Assembly: GCA_034142505.1 (NCBI GenBank)
Contig: JAWZDV010000024.1
Span: 62,001-126,000 of the forward strand
Reading direction: 5' to 3'
DNA length: 64,000 bases
Origin: Hungatella_A sp034142505
GTDB taxonomy: Bacteria; Bacillota; Clostridia; Lachnospirales; Lachnospiraceae
This document shows positions 17,236 through 25,584 of the stretch, piece after piece. The translations under genes were made by a program, and so were the position numbers. The notes beneath the pieces were generated by a model, which saw nothing but the letters and a program-made list of their open reading frames with translations, had not been told where the DNA came from and ran no database searches. Position 1 is the stretch's first letter. Each line of letters begins with the position of its first letter.

Positions 17236-18257
17236 TATAATCTCTCTCCATACATCTTGTCAAAGTAGTTTGCATACTCGCCGGAAATAATGTTCTGCCA
17301 CCACTCTTTATGGTTCAAATACCACTCGATCGTCTGGTCGATTCCGGTGTCAAAATTGTACTGCGGCTTCCAGCCAAGCTCGGTCTCCAGCTTTGTGGGA
17401 TCGATAGCGTAGCGCATGTCATGGCCCGGGCGGTCGGTGACGTATTTGATCAGACTCTCCGGTTTGTCCAGTGCTTTTAAGATGGTCTTTACTACCTCCA
17501 AGTTAGTTCTCTCGTTGTGTCCGCCTACATTATAGACTTCGCCTTCTCTGCCCTTGTGGATGATTAAGTCGATCGCCTCACAGTGGTCGGCCACATGAAG
17601 CCAGTCGCGGACATTTTCCCCTGTTCCGTATACCGGAAGCTCCTCGTCGGCCAGCGCCCGGCTGATAATCAGCGGAATCAGTTTCTCCGGGAAATGATAA
17701 GGCCCGTAGTTGTTGGAGCAGCGGGAAATGGTCACCGGCAGGCCGAAGGTTCTGTGATACGCCAGCACGAACAAATCGGCGCTGGCCTTGGAACTGCTGT
17801 ACGGGCTGGAGGTGTGGATCGGGGTCTCCTCCGTGAAGAATAAGTCGGGGCGGTCCAGGGGCAGATCGCCGTACACCTCATCGGTGGATACCTGGTGGTA
17901 ACGTTTCACGCCGTACTTCTTGGAAGCGTCCAACAGCACTCTGGTTCCCTGCACGTTGGTCTGCACGAAAATGCCCGGGTCGGTAATGGAACGGTCCACG
18001 TGGCTCTCCGCCGCGAAATTGACCACAACATCAAATTTCTCTTTTTCAAATAAATCCATGATAAACGGTTCGTCGGCAATATCGCCCTTCACGAACTTGT
18101 AGTTCGGCTTGTCCTCCACCGGCTTTAAGGTCTCTAAATTGCCTGCGTAGGTGAGTAAATCCAGGTTCACGATCTGGTAATCCGGGTACTTGTTCACCAT
18201 GTGGTGAACGAAATTGCCGCCGATAAATCCGGCGCCGCCTGTGACTAAAATCTTCAT
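17235..18257 (-). CDS. rfbB: dTDP-glucose 4,6-dehydratase
   Basis: 340 residues from the ATG at 18257, chosen because it follows GGAGGAACTAAGAAG and begins with the Rossmann motif MKILVTGGAGFIGGNF. Active-site features are VSTDEVYGDLP and SPYSSSKAS (Tyr-x-x-x-Lys), and the length is typical of RmlB. It converts dTDP-glucose to dTDP-4-keto-6-deoxyglucose. It is the second gene of the rhamnose operon. Confidence 0.96.
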   Translation of the reverse strand: MKILVTGGAGFIGGNFVHHMVNKYPDYQIVNLDLLTYAGNLETLKPVEDKPNYKFVKGDIADEPFIMDLFEKEKFDVVVNFAAESHVDRSITDPGIFVQTNVQGTRVLLDASKKYGVKRYHQVSTDEVYGDLPLDRPDLFFTEETPIHTSSPYSSSKASADLFVLAYHRTFGLPVTISRCSNNYGPYHFPEKLIPLIISRALADEELPVYGTGENVRDWLHVADHCEAIDLIIHKGREGEVYNVGGHNERTNLEVVKTILKALDKPESLIKYVTDRPGHDMRYAIDPTKLETELGWKPQYNFDTGIDQTIEWYLNHKEWWQNIISGEYANYFDKMYGERL

Positions 18258-18310
18258 CTTCTTAGTTCCTCCAATTGTATTCTTATTTGTAGTATGAGCC
18301 ATTTTTGTGA

Positions 18311-19192
18311 TTACTTATCAATATATTTGCCTGCAAGCACATCCATCAGATACTGGCCGTACTGGTTTTTCTTCAGCGGCTCAATATTGGCAAGCAGCTG
18401 GTCCTTCGTGATCCAGTGGTTCAAATAGGCGATCTCCTCCAGACAGGCCACCTTCCGGTGCTGGTGTGTCTCCATGGTGCGGACAAAGTTGGTGGCGTCC
18501 ACTAACGACTCGTGAGTCCCCGTGTCAAGCCAGGTAAATCCCTGCCCCAGCAGTTCCACATCTAACTTCCCGTCCTCCAGGTAAATCCGGTTTAAATCGG
18601 TGATCTCCAGCTCGCCTCTGGCCGACGGCTTTAAGTTCTTCGCGTACTCCACCACCTTGTTGTCATAGAAATACAGGCCGGTGACACAGTAGTTGGATTT
18701 GGGCTGCTGCGGCTTCTCTTCAATAGAAACTGCCTTGCCGTCGGAATCAAACTCCACAATCCCAAACCGCTCCGGGTCGTCCACGTAATAGCCGAACACC
18801 GTGGCACCCTCCTGCTTGTTGGCCGCGTGGCGCAGACGCTTCGTCAGCCCGTGTCCGGCGAAAATGTTGTCGCCTAAAATCATTGCCACGTGATCGTCCC
18901 CGATAAAATCGGCTCCAATGATAAATGCCTGGGCCAGTCCGTCCGGGGATGGCTGCACCGCGTAGGACAGGCTGATCCCAAACTGATGTCCGTCACCAAG
19001 CAGGGCTTCAAATCTCGGCGTATCCTCCGGCGTAGAGATAATCAGGATCTCCCGGATTCCCGCATTCATCAGAACGGACAGCGGATAGTAAATCATCGGC
19101 TTGTCATAAATTGGCAGCAGCTGCTTGGATGTCACCATCGTCAATGGATACAGTCTCGTACCGGAACCTCCGGCTAATATAATACCCTTCAT
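18311..19192 (-). CDS. rfbA: Glucose-1-phosphate thymidylyltransferase
   Basis: 293 residues. First step of dTDP-rhamnose synthesis: glucose-1-P + dTTP. It has the nucleotidyltransferase signature GGSGTRLYPLT at residue 8, the uridylyl/thymidylyl motif SKQLLPIYDKPMIYYPLS, GDNIFAG and EEKPQQPKS. The ATG is behind CGGAGGTG. It is the first gene of the operon. The product feeds cell-wall polysaccharide or glycan rhamnosylation; no glycosyltransferase is present in the window. Confidence 0.97.
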   Translation of the reverse strand: MKGIILAGGSGTRLYPLTMVTSKQLLPIYDKPMIYYPLSVLMNAGIREILIISTPEDTPRFEALLGDGHQFGISLSYAVQPSPDGLAQAFIIGADFIGDDHVAMILGDNIFAGHGLTKRLRHAANKQEGATVFGYYVDDPERFGIVEFDSDGKAVSIEEKPQQPKSNYCVTGLYFYDNKVVEYAKNLKPSARGELEITDLNRIYLEDGKLDVELLGQGFTWLDTGTHESLVDATNFVRTMETHQHRKVACLEEIAYLNHWITKDQLLANIEPLKKNQYGQYLMDVLAGKYIDK

Positions 19193-19220
19193 CGTACACC
19201 TCCGTGTTGTTTATAAATGC

Positions 19221-19251
19221 ATTATAGAGGGTGACGTTACGTCACTGTCAA
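19221..19251 (-). promoter_or_regulatory. rfbA promoter with 19-bp spacer and internal palindrome (MerR-like architecture)
   Basis: Minus-strand -35 TTGACA (19246-19251) and -10 TATAAT (19221-19226) are both consensus but 19 bp apart. The 15-bp perfect palindrome GTGACGTTACGTCAC (19231-19245) fills the spacer next to the -35. Over-long spacers with a dyad between consensus boxes are the hallmark of MerR-family-activated promoters. Confidence 0.7.
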
Positions 19252-19288
19252 GGCCTGATTGCGAAATTCATAAAATCTTAATTTTTTC

Positions 19289-19317
19289 TTGACAAATACG
19301 GTCGCAGGTGATAGTAT
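19289..19317 (+). promoter_or_regulatory. Promoter of cold-shock gene
   Basis: -35 TTGACA (19289-19294), 17-bp spacer, -10 TAGTAT (19312-19317). It gives a leader of about 120 nt before the coding start at 19446. Confidence 0.75.
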
Positions 19318-19347
19318 TAGAAAGTATTCTTTAATAAGATTTGATTT

Positions 19348-19410
19348 CACATGTTTTTGTAAGTCATTAATTTTTATTGATCACTTACAAAAGCATGTGT
19401 TTTTAATTTT
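19348..19410 (+). promoter_or_regulatory. Terminator-like hairpin in the cold-shock gene leader
   Basis: Left arm 19348-19364 and right arm 19383-19399 form a 17-bp stem (one G-U pair), followed at once by TTTTTTAATTTT. It looks like an intrinsic terminator but lies between promoter and RBS. It is probably an attenuator or a temperature-responsive structure, as is known for csp leaders. Confidence 0.65.
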
Positions 19411-19445
19411 AGGGAGAAAATATAATAATAATGGAGGTACCTATT

Positions 19446-19649
19446 ATGAATAACGGTACAGTAAAATGGTTCAACAGCACAAAAGGTTTTGGATTTATCA
19501 CAAATGACGAGACAGGCGAGGAAGTGTTCGTACACTTTTCCGGAATCGCTTCTGAAGGTTACAAATCTTTAGAGGACGGCCAGAAAGTGACCTTCGATAC
19601 CACTGAGGGTAACCGTGGTTTACAGGCTGTTAACGTTTGTGCAGCTTAA
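19446..19649 (+). CDS. Cold-shock protein (CspA family)
   Basis: 67 residues, single cold-shock domain: RNA-binding OB-fold that acts as an RNA chaperone. RNP1 KGFGFI and RNP2 VFVHF are intact, with the start MNNGTVKWFN. The ATG at 19446 is chosen because GGAGGTACCTATT precedes it; the upstream in-frame ATG lacks a site. It is monocistronic on the plus strand with its own promoter, structured leader and strong terminator. Confidence 0.96.
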   Translation: MNNGTVKWFNSTKGFGFITNDETGEEVFVHFSGIASEGYKSLEDGQKVTFDTTEGNRGLQAVNVCAA

Positions 19650-19663
19650 TTAAGTAAAAAAGC

Positions 19664-19711
19664 CAGGCGGCTGTGCTTTCGCATGATGCGAAGGTACAGC
19701 CGCCTGTTTTT
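19664..19711 (+). terminator. Strong intrinsic terminator, probably bidirectional
   Basis: CAGGCGGCTGT / ACAGCCGCCTG outer stem with an inner TTCGCAT-ATGCGAA stem, followed by TTTTT on the plus strand and preceded by AAAAA. It serves the csp gene and, in reverse, the amidohydrolase operon ending at 19726. Confidence 0.9.
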
Positions 19712-19725
19712 GATTGTCCCATTCT

Positions 19726-20991
19726 CTATTCTAATGTATTCTTGTAGACCACGCCGTCCTTCATGATCACCCGCATGTTGGTTTTATCAGTCAGCAGGTC
19801 CAAATCTTCCACCGGATTGCCGTCCACAATTAGTAAATCGGCGAAGGAGCCTTCCTCCAGAATTCCCAGTTTTCCTTCCGGATACGGATTCCGGTAAGTA
19901 CTGAGTTTAAACAAATCATGGGCCCGTCCGGTAGCGGCCCGCAGGCCCTCAAAACTTCCGAAACGCTCCTTAAAGGCAGAAAATGCTTTCAGCTGGTTTT
20001 CCTCACAGAAGTATTTGTTGGTAGCCATGTCCGTGCCGAATACCATATTCAGTCCGTATTTGATAATCAGCTCGGTCTGGGTCTTGACGCCCTGGCGGAC
20101 GATGCCGTATTTTCGCACCATGTCGTCCGAGACGATAAAGTCCATCATGGAATCCTCGGCAAAAGTGGGACACGGACAGACCCAGATTCCTTTATCCTGG
20201 ATGATTCTCGCTGTCTCATCATCCATCAGCTGGGTGTGTTCAAAACTCATGACTCCGGCTCTGGCCGCCCGCTGCATGGACTCGCAGGTATAGAGGTGGG
20301 CCATAACGTAGGTGCCGTAATCCCTGGCTGCACGGACAGCCGCCTGGATTTCTTCTAATGTATACTGGACCGTAAAAAGCGGGTCAAAGACAGACGCGAT
20401 GCCGCCGCCTAAGAACAGCTTGATCTGGGAGGCCCCCAGGAACAGCTGGTCTCTGGTGGCCTTCAATACCTCGTCCACGCCGTCGGCCAGAATCCACACC
20501 TTGTTGTCCATAACAGGCGACATATAGCCTGTCAACGTCCTCTGGTGGGCGGGACCCGGACGGTTGTCACAGTGGCCGCTGGTCTGGCCGATGCCTGAAT
20601 GGCTGGGAAAAATACGCGGTCCTGTCGTGTAACCGGTATCGATGCAGTGCTTCAGCCCCCACACCATGCCTCCTGCGTCACGGACAGTGGTGAAGCCGCG
20701 CATCAGCATTTCCTCCGCGTTCTTGCAGGCTTTGATGGCGGTCTCATCGGCCCGCATCCGCTCCATCTCGGCCCCGCCGCCGCTGAGGGCCAGATGCACA
20801 TGGGCATCCACCAGCCCCGGGATCACCGTTCTTCCCCCGGCGTCAATCACTTCGTCGAACTGCTCCAGGGAGATCTCGTCAGAGGTGATTTCCTTCACCA
20901 TATTGTCTTCTATGATTACATTAGCATGCATTTGCAGCTGCTCATGATTTCCGTCAAATACATTGCCGTTGATTATTACCTTTCGCTTCAT
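19726..20991 (-). CDS. Metal-dependent amidohydrolase (imidazolonepropionase/Xaa-Pro-dipeptidase-like)
   Basis: 421 residues from the ATG at 20991 (AAGGAGAG, good spacing; the upstream GTG is too close to the site). Amidohydrolase-superfamily metal ligands are visible: HxH in VDAHVHLAL, the likely carbamylated Lys in SQIKLFLGGG, MAHLYT, SFEHTQ and the final Asp in FGTDMA. It is the last gene of the dipeptide ABC operon and likely hydrolyses the imported peptide or N-acyl compound. A second, distantly related amidohydrolase is divergently encoded at 26822. Confidence 0.9.
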   Translation of the reverse strand: MKRKVIINGNVFDGNHEQLQMHANVIIEDNMVKEITSDEISLEQFDEVIDAGGRTVIPGLVDAHVHLALSGGGAEMERMRADETAIKACKNAEEMLMRGFTTVRDAGGMVWGLKHCIDTGYTTGPRIFPSHSGIGQTSGHCDNRPGPAHQRTLTGYMSPVMDNKVWILADGVDEVLKATRDQLFLGASQIKLFLGGGIASVFDPLFTVQYTLEEIQAAVRAARDYGTYVMAHLYTCESMQRAARAGVMSFEHTQLMDDETARIIQDKGIWVCPCPTFAEDSMMDFIVSDDMVRKYGIVRQGVKTQTELIIKYGLNMVFGTDMATNKYFCEENQLKAFSAFKERFGSFEGLRAATGRAHDLFKLSTYRNPYPEGKLGILEEGSFADLLIVDGNPVEDLDLLTDKTNMRVIMKDGVVYKNTLE

Positions 20992-21997
20992 CTTGTCCAC
21001 TCTCCTTGTCTCTGATTTCTGCCATCTCTTTGCATAGATGACAGGCCACTTTATGTCCCGGCCCCACGGTCTTTAACACCGGTTCCTCCGCGCTGCACCG
21101 CTCCGTGGCGTACGGGCACCGGGTGTGGAACCGGCAGCCGCCCGGAGGGTTTAGGGGACTTGGCACATCGCCGCTCAAAACCACCCGCTCCCTCTTCACC
21201 TCCGTGTCCGGGATGGGGATGGCAGACATCAGCGCTTTTGTATACGGATGACCGGCCGCGGCGAACAGTTCTTTCTTATCCGCCAGTTCCACGATCTTCC
21301 CCAAATACATCACCGCCACCCGGTCGCTCAAATGCTTGACCACACTCAAATCATGGGAGATAAACAGGTACGTCAGCTGCCGTTCCCTCTGGATATCCTG
21401 CATCAGATTCAACACCTGGCTGCGGATGGACACGTCCAGGGCGGACACCGGTTCATCACAGACGATAAACTCCGGGTCCAGAACCAGCGCCCTGGCAATG
21501 ATCATCCGCTGTCTCTGACCGCCGGAAAACTCGTGGGGATAGCGGTGCATCTGCTGGCGGCTGAGTCCCACATACTCGATTAACTCCATGACCTTCTTCT
21601 CCCTCGACGCCCTGTCACCGATGCCAAATGCCTCCAGCGGGGAGCAGATCGTCTCATACACCGTCATCCGCGGATTTAAGGAAGAGTAAGGGTCCTGAAA
21701 CACCATCTGCATCTTCTGTCTCATCAGTCTCATCTCCGCTTTGCTGATGGCCGTGATATCCCTTCCCTGATAGGAAATGCTTCCGCCGCTTGGCTCGATC
21801 AGCCGCAGAATACTTTTCCCCAGCGTCGATTTCCCGCAGCCGCTCTCCCCCACCAGCCCAAGAGTCTCCCCCCGGCGGATATCCAGATTGATTCCATCCA
21901 CCGCTTTCACGTACTGGGTCGGTCTTCCAAAGAAATCCCTTGAGGCAGGATAATACTTTTCCAGGCTGTCAATGCCCACTAACGGTTGTCCTTCCAT
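20954..21997 (-). CDS. Peptide ABC transporter ATPase, OppF/DppF type
   Basis: 347 residues. Walker A GESGCGKST, Q-loop VFQDPYSSLNPRM, signature FSGGQRQR, Walker B FIVCDEPVSALD, then the Opp/Dpp C-terminal cysteine motif GCRFHTRCPYATERC (Fe-S-like or structural). It overlaps OppD by 19 bp upstream and the amidohydrolase gene downstream. It works with OppD to power import through the OppBC channel. Confidence 0.93.
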   Translation of the reverse strand: MEGQPLVGIDSLEKYYPASRDFFGRPTQYVKAVDGINLDIRRGETLGLVGESGCGKSTLGKSILRLIEPSGGSISYQGRDITAISKAEMRLMRQKMQMVFQDPYSSLNPRMTVYETICSPLEAFGIGDRASREKKVMELIEYVGLSRQQMHRYPHEFSGGQRQRMIIARALVLDPEFIVCDEPVSALDVSIRSQVLNLMQDIQRERQLTYLFISHDLSVVKHLSDRVAVMYLGKIVELADKKELFAAAGHPYTKALMSAIPIPDTEVKRERVVLSGDVPSPLNPPGGCRFHTRCPYATERCSAEEPVLKTVGPGHKVACHLCKEMAEIRDKESGQDEAKGNNQRQCI

Positions 21998-22977
21998 TCC
22001 CGCCCCTCCTTTTTATCATATTGAAAACAACGCACCAGATGTCCGTCCACCTCGCAGGCCTCCGGCCGGCATGTGCGGCAGCAGTCCTTCACGTCGGGAC
22101 ACCGGGTGGAGAACCGGCAGCCCGCCGGCATCTCGTTTAAGTTTGGCACATTTCCCTTGATGGTGTGCAGCCGCTCCACCTCCTGGTCCAGCCTGGGGAT
22201 GGAGGCCAGAAGTCCTTTGGTGTAGGGGTGCAGCGGGTTCTGAAACAGCGCCTTGGCCTCCGCCCGCTCCATCACCTGCCCTGCGTACATCACCATCACC
22301 TCGTCCGCCATCTCCGCCACCACCCCCATATCATGGGTGATGAGGAGAATCGCCGTGTTCATCTCCCGCTTCAGTTTCTCCATCAGATCCAGAATCTGGG
22401 CCTGGATCGTCACGTCCAGGGCGGTGGTCGGCTCGTCGGCAATCAGAACCTTCGGCTCCCCCGACAGGGCCATGGCAATCATCACTCTCTGCTTCATGCC
22501 GCCGCTCAGCTGATGGGGGTATTCTTTCGCCCGTTTCCCCGGGGCAGGGATTCCCACTTTTTGAAGCATTTCCACGGATTTCATCCAGGCTTCCTCCCGG
22601 CTCATCTTTCCGTGGGCGCAAAATGCTTCCGACATCTGCTTCCCAATGGTCATCACGGGATTTAGGGAGGTCATGGGGTCCTGGAAGATCATGGCGATCT
22701 CCCGGCCGCGGACCTGGCACATTTCGGCTCCCGTCAGGCCTGACAATTCTCTTCCATCCAGAAGGATGGAGGAACCCGGTTCCATCCGGGCGGTCCTGGA
22801 GGGAAGAAGCTTTAAGATGGACAGTGCCGTCACGCTCTTCCCGCACCCGGATTCCCCCACAATTCCCAGTGTTTTCCCCGGCTCCACGCTTAAGGACACG
22901 CCGTCCACCGCCGTGACAATCCCGTTTTTTCCGTGAAAGCATGTTTTTAAATTTTTCACTTCCAGTATCGGAGCCAT
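21979..22977 (-). CDS. Peptide ABC transporter ATPase, OppD/DppD type
   Basis: 332 residues from the ATG at 22977 (behind AGGAGGAATCATC). Walker A GESGCGKSVTALS, IFQDPMTSLNPVM, signature LSGGMKQR, Walker B VLIADEPTTALD, and the C-terminal GCRFSTRCPDVKDCC motif of oligopeptide ATPases. It follows the binding protein gene and overlaps oppF. Confidence 0.93.
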   Translation of the reverse strand: MAPILEVKNLKTCFHGKNGIVTAVDGVSLSVEPGKTLGIVGESGCGKSVTALSILKLLPSRTARMEPGSSILLDGRELSGLTGAEMCQVRGREIAMIFQDPMTSLNPVMTIGKQMSEAFCAHGKMSREEAWMKSVEMLQKVGIPAPGKRAKEYPHQLSGGMKQRVMIAMALSGEPKVLIADEPTTALDVTIQAQILDLMEKLKREMNTAILLITHDMGVVAEMADEVMVMYAGQVMERAEAKALFQNPLHPYTKGLLASIPRLDQEVERLHTIKGNVPNLNEMPAGCRFSTRCPDVKDCCRTCRPEACEVDGHLVRCFQYDKKEGREWKDNR

Positions 22978-22994
22978 GATGATTCCTCCTGACT

Positions 22995-24662
22995 TTATTC
23001 GCTGACTTTCCAGTTCCATACCTCGTAGGTGGTCTGACAGAAGTTTCTCGTATCCAGACCGCTTAACCGCTTGTTGTATGCCTGAATGACATCGGGGCTG
23101 TAAAGGGTCACGTATGGCGTATGCTCTTTTAACAACTGCTGGAACTTCTCATAATGGGGATAACGTTCCTCAAAGGTGGTGTATTTCAATCCCTCCAGGA
23201 AACAGTTGTAATACTCATCCGATTGAAGATTGGAGAAGTTAGTGGTCGCGCCCGGCATAAACTGGGTGGATACCTCGTGGGGCTCTACGGTGCCGGAGCT
23301 TCCAAGCAGCGCCAGGTCCATATTTCCCTCAAAACAGGTTGCCATCACCGTTGCGAAATCGGAGGTCTGAATAGCCACCTTGATTCCCACATCCGCCAGG
23401 TTCTGCTGGATAATAGCGGAGGACTGCTCGCGGACCGTGTTGCCTGTCGGCACCAGCATCACCAATTCCCTGCTGCTGTCCCAGCCTGCCGCCTCCAGAA
23501 TCTTCTTCGCCTCCTCCGGATTGTAAGTATCCCAGCCAAGATCGGCATAGTAAGGATGGCTCTCCGGCCATACACTCTTCATCACGGTGCCATGTCCATA
23601 TAGCAGCTGGTCCACGATCAGCTGTTTGTTGATCGCCATATTCATCGCCCGTTTCACGTCGTCGGTCAGGTAGTCCCGCTTGTCATTGATCGCCATATAT
23701 TGGAAGTCATAGCTTGGAATGGACTCTACCACCAGGCTGTCACTGGCTTTCAGCGTATCGAAATCCACCGGCTGAATCCGTCCGATTCCGCCCATGTTCA
23801 TGTCGATCTCCCCATTCATCAAGCCGGATACGATGTTAGCCGCCGGCACCACGCGGATCACCAGACGGTCGATGTCCGGACATCCAAGCTCATAGTTTGG
23901 ATGTGCCACCAATTCCACCCGTTCCCCGGAAATCTGGGAGTCATACATAAATGGTCCTGAGCCGACAGGCTTCTGCCAGAATTCATTGGTGTGCATCTCA
24001 GCCAGCGGAATCTCTTCCAATAAATGCTTTGGCAGAACCACGAACTGCTTTAAGGTGTTGAATACCGTGGCCGGGTCCGACGGAGCTTTCATGGTCATCT
24101 CGATAGTGTAGTCGTCAATCTTTTTCACGCCCACGCTCTTGTCCCCGGTCTCCATACCCTCGTCGTCGGTTCCCTCAAAAATGTTCATCAAATACCGGCG
24201 GCTGACCGACAGCGCCTCGTTGGTGGATATCTGGAAGGACCAGACAACATCGTCCGCCGTCACCTTCTTCCCGTCGTGCCAGGTCGCTTTTTCGTCCAGC
24301 TTCACGGTAAAGGTCTTGCCGTCCTCAGAGATTTCACAGCTCTTTGCCTCCCTCGGGATCAGTTCGCCATCCATGGAAACGTCCATCAGACGGTCGAAAA
24401 TCGTGATATTTAAAATTTCATCGTAGGTTCCCGATATCTCGTAGGGGTAGAGATTGGTCCACGGAGATGTGATAGCCGCCACCACAGTCTTCTCCCCCGC
24501 CGGCGCGGCTGTGGTATCCCCTTCGCTCTGCCCTAAAGCAACGGTGGTCTGAGCCGGTTCACTGCCGCCCTGTGTGGAAGGCGCACCAGGGTCCTTCGGC
24601 GCGCAGCCGCCAAGCAATGCCAGTGACAATGTGAGTGCCATAACTAACTTCATTTTTTTCAT
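22995..24662 (-). CDS. Peptide/nickel-type ABC substrate-binding lipoprotein (SBP_bac_5)
   Basis: 555 residues. Signal and lipobox MALTLSLALLGGC, Cys20, then a Ser/Thr/Gly-rich linker to about residue 58. Family landmarks: YPYEISGTYDEIL, CEISEDGKTFTVKLDEKATWHDGKKVTADDVVWSF, and KPVGSGPFMYD. It binds a small peptide or related ligand outside the membrane and delivers it to OppBC. It lies between the permease and ATPase genes of one operon. The ATG is behind AAAGGAGAAAG. Confidence 0.92.
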   Translation of the reverse strand: MKKMKLVMALTLSLALLGGCAPKDPGAPSTQGGSEPAQTTVALGQSEGDTTAAPAGEKTVVAAITSPWTNLYPYEISGTYDEILNITIFDRLMDVSMDGELIPREAKSCEISEDGKTFTVKLDEKATWHDGKKVTADDVVWSFQISTNEALSVSRRYLMNIFEGTDDEGMETGDKSVGVKKIDDYTIEMTMKAPSDPATVFNTLKQFVVLPKHLLEEIPLAEMHTNEFWQKPVGSGPFMYDSQISGERVELVAHPNYELGCPDIDRLVIRVVPAANIVSGLMNGEIDMNMGGIGRIQPVDFDTLKASDSLVVESIPSYDFQYMAINDKRDYLTDDVKRAMNMAINKQLIVDQLLYGHGTVMKSVWPESHPYYADLGWDTYNPEEAKKILEAAGWDSSRELVMLVPTGNTVREQSSAIIQQNLADVGIKVAIQTSDFATVMATCFEGNMDLALLGSSGTVEPHEVSTQFMPGATTNFSNLQSDEYYNCFLEGLKYTTFEERYPHYEKFQQLLKEHTPYVTLYSPDVIQAYNKRLSGLDTRNFCQTTYEVWNWKVSE

Positions 24663-24698
24663 ACTGCTTTCTCCTTTTTCGTTGTAAATACACTTCTA

Positions 24699-25571
24699 TT
24701 ACAGTTTCGTTTTTGGGTCCAGGGCATCCCGCAGCCCGTCGCCAAAAAAGTTAAAACTGAGGACTGTGAGTAACAGCGCCACCCCCGGCGGTATCCACAT
24801 CCATGGTTTTTTCGATAATATGGTGATCGACTGAGCCGCGTACATGATGTTTCCCCAGGAAGCCTGCGGTGTCTGAACCCCCATCCCCAGAAAACTCAGC
24901 CCCGATTCCTGCAAAATCGCGCTGGCAATGCTGAAAGTGAAGGTGATAATCACCGGTGCAAATGCATTGGGCAGGATATATTTTCTCATAATCCGGCCGT
25001 TTTTCTCTCCAATCGCCACGGCGGCTTCCACGTAATCCTTCTCGCGGACGGACAGCACGCTGCCGTATAGCTGTCTGGCAAACTGGGGCCACCCCATAAT
25101 GCCGATAACAATGGTTACCGACTGGATGGACGGCCCGATGACCGCCACCAGCACCAGGACCAGAATCATGGACGGCACCGACATAAACACGTCCGCCAGA
25201 CGCATGATGATTATTCCCGGCGCCCCCTTGTAATATCCGGCCACAAGCCCCAGAGGGACTCCGATGCCCAGACTGATCAGGGCGGACAGAATTCCCACAA
25301 ACAGAGAGGTCCTTCCGCCATAGATGAGACGGGCAAATAAATCTCTCCCCACATCGTCGGTCCCCAGAATATGGGCCGCGCTGGGAGCCGCCCCGAAACC
25401 GCCTGACGCATCCATGGAATAGGGATTTAACCTCATGACAAGGGGCAGCAGGATGACAACCGCCAGTTCTGCCAGGATCACAATCAGACCCGTCATAGCC
25501 AGCCTGTGTCTGGTGAAGCGTTCCAGCACATCCAGCCAGTAGGAACGCCTCTGACTCTCTTTTTTCTGCAA
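24699..25571 (-). CDS. Peptide ABC transporter permease, OppC/DppC type
   Basis: About 290 residues. The best start is TTG at 25571, 8 nt after AAGGAGG; the GTG at 25580 directly abuts that site and is less likely. It has an N-terminal TM (RLAMTGLIVILAELAVVILLPL), then HILGTDDVGRDLFARLIYGGRTSL typical of OppC, about 6 TM segments and the EAA loop EAAVAIGEKNGRIMRKYILPNA. It forms the channel with OppB. Confidence 0.92.
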   Translation of the reverse strand: MQKKESQRRSYWLDVLERFTRHRLAMTGLIVILAELAVVILLPLVMRLNPYSMDASGGFGAAPSAAHILGTDDVGRDLFARLIYGGRTSLFVGILSALISLGIGVPLGLVAGYYKGAPGIIIMRLADVFMSVPSMILVLVLVAVIGPSIQSVTIVIGIMGWPQFARQLYGSVLSVREKDYVEAAVAIGEKNGRIMRKYILPNAFAPVIITFTFSIASAILQESGLSFLGMGVQTPQASWGNIMYAAQSITILSKKPWMWIPPGVALLLTVLSFNFFGDGLRDALDPKTKL

Positions 25572-25584
25572 CTTCTCCACCTCC

